8,822 nt of DNA from positions 1 to 8,822 of the forward strand of contig JALWCD010000140.1 of NCBI GenBank assembly GCA_027036915.1, given 5' to 3'. The notes under the pieces are model-generated. The model made no database searches, had not been told where the DNA came from, and was given only the letters and a program-made list of their open reading frames with translations. The first letter of the stretch is position 1. The number at the start of each line of letters is the position of its first letter. This DNA comes from Thermodesulfatator sp. (GTDB lineage Bacteria; Desulfobacterota; Thermodesulfobacteria; Thermodesulfobacteriales; Thermodesulfobacteriaceae). Below are positions 1 to 6,013 of the stretch, one piece after another. A program made the position numbers and the translations under genes.

Positions 1-261
1 GACCTGGAGGCGGCCGGTCTCGTCCTGGAGGTGGGTGAAGACGGCCTTGCCGAAGTCCCGCCGGGCCATCATGCGGCCAGCCAGCCGGAAGGTCTTTCCC
101 AGCTTCTCCAGGGCCTCCTGGTCGTAGTCTTTAAAAAGTTCCTGAAGGACGCCCGCCCGATCCGTGGGTCTGAAGTCGTTGGGGAAGAGGGGGTAGCCCA
201 GTTTTTCAAACTCCTCGGCCTTTTTGCGCCGGGCCTCAAGAACCGCACTCTCCTCCTTCAC
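1..261 (-). CDS. lysS: Lysyl-tRNA synthetase (class II), N-terminal part, cut by the window edge
   Basis: Only the first 87 codons are in the window; the gene continues past base 1. The product charges tRNA-Lys with lysine in the cytosol. Seen: a basic helical start (LEARRKKAEEFEKLGYPLFP) leads into the OB-fold anticodon-binding domain. The stretch AGRMMARRDFGKAVFTHLQD at about residues 63-82 matches the bacterial class II LysS pattern AGRIMxxRxxGKxxFxxLQD. The start is GTG at 261-259, chosen because a strong ribosome binding site (GGAAGGAGGT) sits 5 bases upstream and the residues just before it do not continue the family. It lies 58 bases after the pump gene on the same strand with no terminator between, so it may be co-transcribed, though the AT-rich gap could hold its own promoter. 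The catalytic domain is not visible; the family call rests on the OB-fold part. Confidence 0.9.
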   Translation of the reverse strand, partial: MKEESAVLEARRKKAEEFEKLGYPLFPNDFRPTDRAGVLQELFKDYDQEALEKLGKTFRLAGRMMARRDFGKAVFTHLQDETGRLQV

Positions 262-319
262 CGCCGACCTCCTTCCGAGGGGATGTATCTTGAAACCATA
301 TTGCTTTATCCGTAAATCT
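262..319 (-). other. Intergenic gap between pump gene and lysS
   Basis: A 58-base gap, AT-richer than its flanks, ending in the lysS ribosome binding site. I see no GC-rich hairpin followed by a T run, so no intrinsic terminator. I also see no -35/-10 pair with proper spacing good enough to call. Read-through from the efflux genes into lysS is therefore the simplest reading. Confidence 0.5.
267..276 (-). promoter_or_regulatory. Ribosome binding site of lysS
   Basis: GGAAGGAGGT on the minus strand, 5 bases before the GTG at 261. It decides the start codon. The same ten bases at the same distance precede the fusion-protein gene at 4664. Confidence 0.8.
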
Positions 320-3300
320 TCAAGCTATTTTTCGACCCTGCCACCACTCGTAAAGGACCGGTATGAGGAGCAGGGTGACCAGGGTGGAGGTGACGAGCCC
401 GCCGATCATGGGAGCGGCGATCCGGCGCATGACATCCGCCCCCGTGCCCTGGGACCAGAGAAGGGGAAGAAGCCCCACAATGGTGGTGAGCACGGTCATG
501 ACCTTGGGCCGCAGGCGCATGACCGCGCCTTCGATTACGGCCTCCCGGAGGGCCGTTTTATCCCTCAGGACGCCGGTTTCAAGCCTTTTCCGGTAGGCGG
601 TCTTGAGATAGACCAGCATGACCACCCCGGTCTCGGCCGCAACCCCCGCCAGCGCAATCAGGCCCACCCCCACGGCCACCGAGAGGTTGTAGCCCAGGAG
701 GTAGAGCAGCCAGATGGAGCCCACCAGCGCAAAGGGGATGGAGAGCATGATAATTACGACCTCGGTGAAGTTCCGGAAATGAAGATAGAGCAGGAAAAAG
801 ATGAGAAAGACCGTGAACGGAACGAGGAGGGTCAGGCGGCGTTTCACCCGTTCCATGAACTGATACTGCCCGCTCCACTCGAGGAAATAGCCCGGGGGAA
901 GCTCGAGTTTTTCTCGCACGAGCTTTCTGGCCTCCCGGACATAGCTCCCGATGTCCCTTCCGGCCACGTCCACATAGACGTAGCCCACCCGGAAGCCGTT
1001 TTCGTCTTTGATCATGGGAGGCCCATCGGTGAGCTTGATCTCCGCGAGCTCCCCGAGAGGCACCATGGCCCCGGAGGGGGTCTTAACCAGCACCCGTTTC
1101 AGGGCCTCCGGATCCTCCCGGAACTCCCGGGCGTAGCGCACCTGCACGGGATACCGTTCCCGTCCCTCCACGGTGTAGTCTACAACCAATCCTCCCACGG
1201 CGGTCCGCACCAGATCCAGGGCCTCTCCCACGGTCAGACCGTAGCGGGCGCAGGCCAGACGGTCGGGCTTGATGTCCACATAGTAGCCCCCGGTGGTCCT
1301 TTCGGCATAGAGGCTGCGAGTTCCGGGGATTTCCTTGAGCAGGGCCTCAAGCCGCTCGCCGATCTTCTGAATGATGGAGAGGTCCTTTCCGTAGATCTTG
1401 ATTCCGATGGGGGTTCTTATGCCGGTGGTGAGCATGTCGATGCGGGTCTTGATGGGCATGGTCCAGGCGTTGGTCCAGCCCGGGATCTGCATGGCCCGGT
1501 CCATCTCTGCGATGAGTTTTTCCCAGGTCATCCCCGGACGCCATTCCTTGCGGGGCTTAAGGAGCACCGTGGTCTCCACCATGGAAAGGGGTGCCGGGTC
1601 GGTGGCGGTCTCCGCCCGGCCCACCTTGCCGAAGACGGTCTCCACCTCGGGGAAACTCTTGAGGATGCGGTCCTGGATCTGAAGGACCCTTACGGCCTCG
1701 GTGATGGAGATTCCGGGAAGGGTGGTGGGCATGTAAAGGATGGAGCCCTCGTTAAGGGGCGGCATGAACTCCGAGCCCAGGCGCTGCCAGACCGGGATAG
1801 TCACGGCAAGGGCCGCAAGCGAGAGCCCCACCACGGCCCATTTCCACCGCAGGGCCAGTTTCAGGATCGGACGATAAAGGGCGATCAGAATGCGGGATAC
1901 GGGGTTCTTCTCTTCCGGGAAGGCCCGCCGTACGAACCAGCTCATGAGGGCCGGGGCTAGAGTGATGGAAAGGAGCGAGGCGAAGAACATAGAAAAGGTC
2001 TTGGTGTAAGCCAGGGGTTTGAAGAGCCTTCCCTCCTGGGCCTGAAGGGCGAAGACCGGAAGGAAGGACACGGTGATCACCAGGAGGGAGAAGAAGATGG
2101 GCGGGCCCACCTCCTTCGCGGCCCGCAGAATGACCTCTCGACGGGGACCGGTATCGTGTTCCAGGTGTTTGTGGGCGTTTTCCACCAGCACGATCACGGC
2201 GTCCACCATGGCCCCGATGGCGATGGCTATGCCGCCGAGCGACATGATGTTGGCCGTTATCCGGAGGTAATACATAGGGATAAAGGAGAGGGCCACGGCT
2301 ACTGGAAGGACGATCACCGCCACCAGCGCCGAGGGGGGATGGAGCAGAAAGAGAAAGATCACCAGCGAGACCACCACCATTTCCTCGATCAGGGTCTTTT
2401 TCAGGGTTCGGATGGCCCGTTTGATGAGGTCCGAACGATCGTAGGTGGTGACGATCTCGACTCCTTCCGGAAGGGCGGGCTCGATCTCCTTGAGGCGTTC
2501 CTTAACCCGGCGGATGACGTTTAAGGCGTTCTCTCCGTAGCGCATGACCACGATGCCGCCCACCACCTCGCCTTCGCCGTTAAGCTCCGCGGCCCCCCTT
2601 CTGAGCTCCGCTCCGAGTCGCACCTCCGCAATATCCTTCAAGAGCACCGGAGTCCCGGTCCGGGGGTCGTTCCGGATCACAATGTTTTCAAGGTCCTTTA
2701 GACCCTTGAGGTAGCCCCGACCCCGCACGAAAAATTCTTTTCCGGAAAACTCTATGATCCGGCCGCCCACCTCCAGGTTGCTTTTCCGGACGGCTTTTAT
2801 GACCTCGAGCACCGAGACCCCGTGGGCGTAAAGCTTCACGGGGTCAAGCAGCACCTGGTATTGTCTGACGAAGCCTCCCACGGTGGCGACCTCGGCCACT
2901 CCCGGCACGGCCTCAAGCCAGTACTTGAGATAGAAGTCCTGAAAGGTGCGAAGTTCGGAAAGGTCGTGACGCCCGCTCCGGTCGACCAGGGCGTATTCGA
3001 AGACCCAGCCCACGCCCGTGGCATCCGGCCCGAGGCTTACCCGAACGCCCTCGGGCAGTCGGCCCTTTATGCGATCGAGGTATTCGAGCACCCGGCTTCT
3101 GGCCCAGTAAAGATCCGTGCCGTCCTCAAAGAGGACGTAGATGAAGGCCTGCCCGAAGTAGGAATAACCCCTTACGGTCTTCACTTTGGGGGCGGCCACC
3201 AGGGAGGCCACCAGGGGATAGGTCACCTGGTCCTCCATGAGATCCGGGCTCTGGCCCGGCCACTCCGCCACCACGATGACCTGGATGTCCGAAAGATCCG

Positions 3301-3418
3301 GAATGGCGTCCAGGGGCACCCGTTTTACGGCCCAGAGCGAGACCGCCAGCAGAAAGGCCACCAGGGTGAGCACCAGGAAGGGGTTTCGGCCCGAGGCCTC
3401 AATGATGCGCGTGACCAC
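320..3418 (-). CDS. cusA: CusA-type heavy-metal efflux RND transporter (Cu(I)/Ag(I) pump)
   Basis: Inner-membrane, proton-driven RND pump of the heavy-metal efflux class, 1032 residues from the GTG at 3418 (E. coli CusA is 1047). It matches CusA end to end: FLVLTLVAFLLAVSLWAVKR as first membrane segment, DAIPDLSDIQVIV after it, GPDATGVGWVFEYALVDRSG in the porter domain, EGVEIVTTYDRSDLI before the second membrane segment, and RIAAPMIGG near the end. The proton-relay segment GAMVDAVIVLVENAHKHLE carries Asp406 (E. coli Asp405). The three periplasmic methionines that define copper/silver CusA are present: M563 (LYMPTTLPG), M613 (APLSMVETT) and M662 (RIDMLTTGI). This supports Cu(I)/Ag(I) rather than Zn/Co/Cd as substrate. 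A TTG at 3442 would add eight residues, but the GTG has the ribosome binding site and aligns with the E. coli start. It overlaps the fusion-protein gene by 20 bases. Confidence 0.93.
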   Translation of the reverse strand: MVTRIIEASGRNPFLVLTLVAFLLAVSLWAVKRVPLDAIPDLSDIQVIVVAEWPGQSPDLMEDQVTYPLVASLVAAPKVKTVRGYSYFGQAFIYVLFEDGTDLYWARSRVLEYLDRIKGRLPEGVRVSLGPDATGVGWVFEYALVDRSGRHDLSELRTFQDFYLKYWLEAVPGVAEVATVGGFVRQYQVLLDPVKLYAHGVSVLEVIKAVRKSNLEVGGRIIEFSGKEFFVRGRGYLKGLKDLENIVIRNDPRTGTPVLLKDIAEVRLGAELRRGAAELNGEGEVVGGIVVMRYGENALNVIRRVKERLKEIEPALPEGVEIVTTYDRSDLIKRAIRTLKKTLIEEMVVVSLVIFLFLLHPPSALVAVIVLPVAVALSFIPMYYLRITANIMSLGGIAIAIGAMVDAVIVLVENAHKHLEHDTGPRREVILRAAKEVGPPIFFSLLVITVSFLPVFALQAQEGRLFKPLAYTKTFSMFFASLLSITLAPALMSWFVRRAFPEEKNPVSRILIALYRPILKLALRWKWAVVGLSLAALAVTIPVWQRLGSEFMPPLNEGSILYMPTTLPGISITEAVRVLQIQDRILKSFPEVETVFGKVGRAETATDPAPLSMVETTVLLKPRKEWRPGMTWEKLIAEMDRAMQIPGWTNAWTMPIKTRIDMLTTGIRTPIGIKIYGKDLSIIQKIGERLEALLKEIPGTRSLYAERTTGGYYVDIKPDRLACARYGLTVGEALDLVRTAVGGLVVDYTVEGRERYPVQVRYAREFREDPEALKRVLVKTPSGAMVPLGELAEIKLTDGPPMIKDENGFRVGYVYVDVAGRDIGSYVREARKLVREKLELPPGYFLEWSGQYQFMERVKRRLTLLVPFTVFLIFFLLYLHFRNFTEVVIIMLSIPFALVGSIWLLYLLGYNLSVAVGVGLIALAGVAAETGVVMLVYLKTAYRKRLETGVLRDKTALREAVIEGAVMRLRPKVMTVLTTIVGLLPLLWSQGTGADVMRRIAAPMIGGLVTSTLVTLLLIPVLYEWWQGRKIA

Positions 3419-4664
3419 CGCCGCCACCTCCGAAGGCGCCAAGGGCCGCCTTGAGCCGCGACTCGGCGTCGATCAGGAAGTTGGCCGAGACCACCACCTC
3501 CTCGCCGTGTTTCAGTCCCGAAAGGATGATCCGCTTCTCCCCGACCTTCCTTCCCACCTTCACCCGGCGAGGCTCGAAGAGGCCTGCGTCCTTTTTCACG
3601 AAGACATAGTAGTGCCCCCCGCCGTAGATGAGGGCCTCGTCCGGGATGACCATGCGCATCCCGAGGGGAATTTGCACCCGCACCTCGGCCCACATGCCGG
3701 GCTTAAGAAGCCCCCCGGGGTTCGGAAGGGTGAGGCGTGCCCGCAGGACCCGAAGCCTTTCCTCAACCCAGGGATAGACCTCCTCGATCCGCCCCTTAAG
3801 GGGCTTTTCACGGCCCGGAAGGATCACCTCCACCTCGAGTCCGGGTTTGATTACAGCCATCTCGCTCTCGTAGAAGTCGGCTTCCACCCAGACCCGTGAG
3901 AGATCCGCCAGGGTGTAGAGGGTCTCGGCCGGGGTTACCCGCTTTCCCGGGAAGACGGCTTTTTGCACCACGAATCCGGAAAGGGGCGAGATCACTGGAA
4001 AGGCGCGCAGAGGTTTCAGGGTCTTTTTGAGCTGAGCCAGGGCCGCCTCCGGAAATCCCCAGAGCCTGAGGCGTCTTTCGGCGGCCCGGGCCGCCTCCCT
4101 CGCGGCCTTTAAGGCTTCAGCCGAGGCCTTCCGTTTTTTAAGCCCGGAAAGCCACCTTAAGGTCCTCACGAATTCCTCCTCTGTGGAAAGCACCTCCGGG
4201 GAATAGAGGGTGAAAAGGGTCTCGCCCTTTTTCACGAATCTTCCGGTGTAATCCACCCGGACCTCCTCCACCCAGCCCGAGACCCGGGTGTGGACCTCAA
4301 AGAGCCGGGTCTCATCGTAGGTCACCCGGGCCGGGGCCCTCAGGGAGAGCACCAGGCGTTCGTGCGAGACCCTGGCCGTGCGCACCCCGATGAGCTGTTG
4401 TCTTTCGGAAGAGATCCTTACCGGGGCCAGCGGTAGCTCGCCTTTCTTTTCGGTTTTTTTGTGTTTCTCATGTGCTATCTGAGGTTCTGGAGTAGTTGTC
4501 TTCTCGGCAGGCACGAGATCCATTCCACAGATGGGACACTTTCCGGGGCGGTCGGACCTGTAAGTGGGGTGCATGGGGCAGATGTAGACGGTCTTCTTGG
4601 CTGCGGAGACCGCCACCGGAGAAAGACACAGCCAGAGGGCCAGCCACAGGACGGCTGTTCTCAC
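3399..4664 (-). CDS. cusB: CusB-type periplasmic membrane fusion protein with N-terminal heavy-metal-binding domain
   Basis: Periplasmic adaptor that joins the RND pump to the outer membrane channel and can hand metal to the pump; 421 residues. Seen in order: a Sec signal peptide (MRTAVLWLALWLCLSPVAVS, cleavage about residues 20-22, no lipobox Cys); a heavy-metal-binding domain at about 25-55 with YICPMHP and GKCPICGMDL (C29, M31, H32, C43, C46, M48); a charged linker; a barrel-sandwich half (RVSGWVEEVRVDYTGRFVKK, 127-146); an alpha hairpin (about 155-215); the second lipoyl half (VISPLSGFVVQKAVFPGKRV, 224-243); beta-barrel and membrane-proximal domains; and a tail of six glycines plus HAHH. 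The GTG start at 4664 has a strong ribosome binding site and overlaps the upstream stop by 4 bases (GTGA), implying translational coupling. The E. coli N-terminal methionine cluster is replaced by the Cys-type domain. Confidence 0.92.
   Translation of the reverse strand: MRTAVLWLALWLCLSPVAVSAAKKTVYICPMHPTYRSDRPGKCPICGMDLVPAEKTTTPEPQIAHEKHKKTEKKGELPLAPVRISSERQQLIGVRTARVSHERLVLSLRAPARVTYDETRLFEVHTRVSGWVEEVRVDYTGRFVKKGETLFTLYSPEVLSTEEEFVRTLRWLSGLKKRKASAEALKAAREAARAAERRLRLWGFPEAALAQLKKTLKPLRAFPVISPLSGFVVQKAVFPGKRVTPAETLYTLADLSRVWVEADFYESEMAVIKPGLEVEVILPGREKPLKGRIEEVYPWVEERLRVLRARLTLPNPGGLLKPGMWAEVRVQIPLGMRMVIPDEALIYGGGHYYVFVKKDAGLFEPRRVKVGRKVGEKRIILSGLKHGEEVVVSANFLIDAESRLKAALGAFGGGGGGHAHH
3426..3431 (-). 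promoter_or_regulatory. Ribosome binding site of cusA, inside cusB
   Basis: GGAGGT on the minus strand, 7 bases before the GTG at 3418. It lies within the codons for the polyglycine tail of the upstream fusion protein (GGA GGT encode the first two glycines). It favours the GTG over the TTG at 3442, which would start upstream of this site. Confidence 0.75.
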
Positions 4665-6013
4665 GGTGCACCTCCTTCCGGACCGGGTAACACCTCCGTG
4701 AGGGTCCTACCGAGCAGGGCCTGCATTCCGGCTAGAGCCGCCAGATAATTCACCCGGTGGCGCACGAGGTTCAGGCGATGGTTGAGAAGCCGCCGCAACC
4801 TCTCGAGGACATTTAAAAAATCGAGGGCCCCGGTCCCGTAGTAGTACTGGGCGGAACGGTAGTCGGCCTCGGCCTGGGGGAGGATCTCCCTCTTATAGAG
4901 TTCGAGCAGCTCGGCCTCGGTCTCTGCCCGCGTAAGATATTCTTCCAGCCGGTAGCGCAGTTCGGCCTTCACATCCTCAAGCGTCCTTTCCGCAGAGAGC
5001 ACCTCCTCCTTTTCGGCCTCCCATAACGGCCCCTGCTTGCGGGAGATGAAGAGGGGGAGATTGAAACCCACTCCCAGTTCGTAGAGCTCGGGGAGGTTCC
5101 CCCGGGAATACCACCCGGCGAAGATCTTGAAATCCGGAAAACGTTCCAGGGAGGCCAGTCTGGCGGAAATTTCCTTCTGGCGAAGGGTCAGTTTGTAGAT
5201 GGCAACCCGGGGGGCCTGATCCAGGATGGCGTTCAGAAAAGAGCGATCCGGAAGCGCGGGGAGTCTTTCCGGAAGCTCTATCTCGGGAAGAGCCGGAATT
5301 TCGGTGAAAAGAAGCCTTCGGGCCAGACGATGTCTTACGATAAGCCGCCTTTCGAGGTTCTGTTTGATTCTTTCTTTAAGGAGGCTTCTTTCTGTGGCGG
5401 CCTTGAAGACGTCGGCCTGGAGACCGCCTCCGGACTCATATTTCGCCCGGGCGGAGGTCTCAAGGCTTGTAAGGAGCCCTTCCATCTCCCTCAAGATCCT
5501 GGCTTCCTCCTCAAGATAAGCGGCCTCAAGGACCGTGGCCACAAGATCTCTCCAGAGTTCCCAGACTCTTTCCCGGTACTTTACCCTCAGGATCTCGGTC
5601 CTGAGGGCGGCCATCTCCTGTCGGGCTCGTCTCTTGCCCTTCCAGGGGAGTCCCTGCTCGATCCGGATGCCCGTAAGGCTCATGGGTTCCTCGCCCAGGC
5701 TGTTGGCCGGCACAGGGTCTCCCACGTTTCTCACCACGAAGGAGACCGTGGGGTCGGGCAGGGCTCCGGCCGGGGCCACCCGTTTTTCCCCGGCCCGGAT
5801 GCGGACTGAGAGGGCCGAAAGGGCCGGGTGTTTCTTAAGGAGCACGGGGGTCCAGGTCTCAAGGAGTTTCGTAAGGGATTCGGCCCGGGCCGGAAGGCTC
5901 CAGAGGAGCAGGAGAAAAAGCAGGGCCAGGAGTGCGAAGAGACTGCCCTGCGCCGGGCGTTTCGGCCGGGGTTTTTCCTCTTTCAGAGGCAGTCCTTTGA
6001 GCCAGGGGCTCAC
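4661..6013 (-). CDS. Outer membrane factor (CusC/TolC family), proposed internal start
   Basis: Third part of the efflux pump: a trimeric channel through the outer membrane that docks on the CusB-type adaptor. Seen: a signal peptide with hydrophobic core ALLALLFLLLLWSL and cleavage after LPARA (residue 532 of the long frame), then about 406 mature residues. These contain two OEP repeats: helical, charged segments around 620-720 and 815-915 of the long frame, strand segments such as PDPTVSFVVRNVGDP and FKIFAGWYSRGNLPELYELG, and the typical ending YYYGTGALDFLNVLERLRRL. The mature start ESLTK has no Cys, so unlike E. coli CusC it is not a lipoprotein. The only standard start codon between the helicase motifs and the signal core is GTG at 6013-6011 (450 residues), and it has no well-spaced ribosome binding site. 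A CTG at 5986 has AAAGGA six bases upstream and would give 441 residues. The family is sure; the start is not. Confidence 0.6.
   Translation of the reverse strand: MSPWLKGLPLKEEKPRPKRPAQGSLFALLALLFLLLLWSLPARAESLTKLLETWTPVLLKKHPALSALSVRIRAGEKRVAPAGALPDPTVSFVVRNVGDPVPANSLGEEPMSLTGIRIEQGLPWKGKRRARQEMAALRTEILRVKYRERVWELWRDLVATVLEAAYLEEEARILREMEGLLTSLETSARAKYESGGGLQADVFKAATERSLLKERIKQNLERRLIVRHRLARRLLFTEIPALPEIELPERLPALPDRSFLNAILDQAPRVAIYKLTLRQKEISARLASLERFPDFKIFAGWYSRGNLPELYELGVGFNLPLFISRKQGPLWEAEKEEVLSAERTLEDVKAELRYRLEEYLTRAETEAELLELYKREILPQAEADYRSAQYYYGTGALDFLNVLERLRRLLNHRLNLVRHRVNYLAALAGMQALLGRTLTEVLPGPEGGAP

Noticed and set aside
224..1960. A 578-codon plus-strand open frame opposite the pump gene
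   Set aside because: It is rich in His, Gly, Pro and Asp in the pattern produced by reading the complement of a GC-rich gene. It has no domain or ribosome binding site, and the opposite strand encodes an unmistakable CusA.
3419..3442. TTG at 3442 as start of the pump gene
   Set aside because: It lies upstream of the ribosome binding site GGAGGT and adds eight residues absent from CusA. The GTG at 3418 is well spaced and aligns with the E. coli start.
2822..3899. Plus-strand open frames of 210 and 220 codons opposite the pump and adaptor genes
   Set aside because: Low-complexity, His/Gly/Pro-rich or Arg/Ser-rich translations with no recognisable family, lying wholly on the complement of conserved genes.
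5870..5890. Outer membrane factor as a lipoprotein like E. coli CusC
   Set aside because: No cysteine occurs at or near the cleavage site (ARA-ESLTK), so there is no lipobox.
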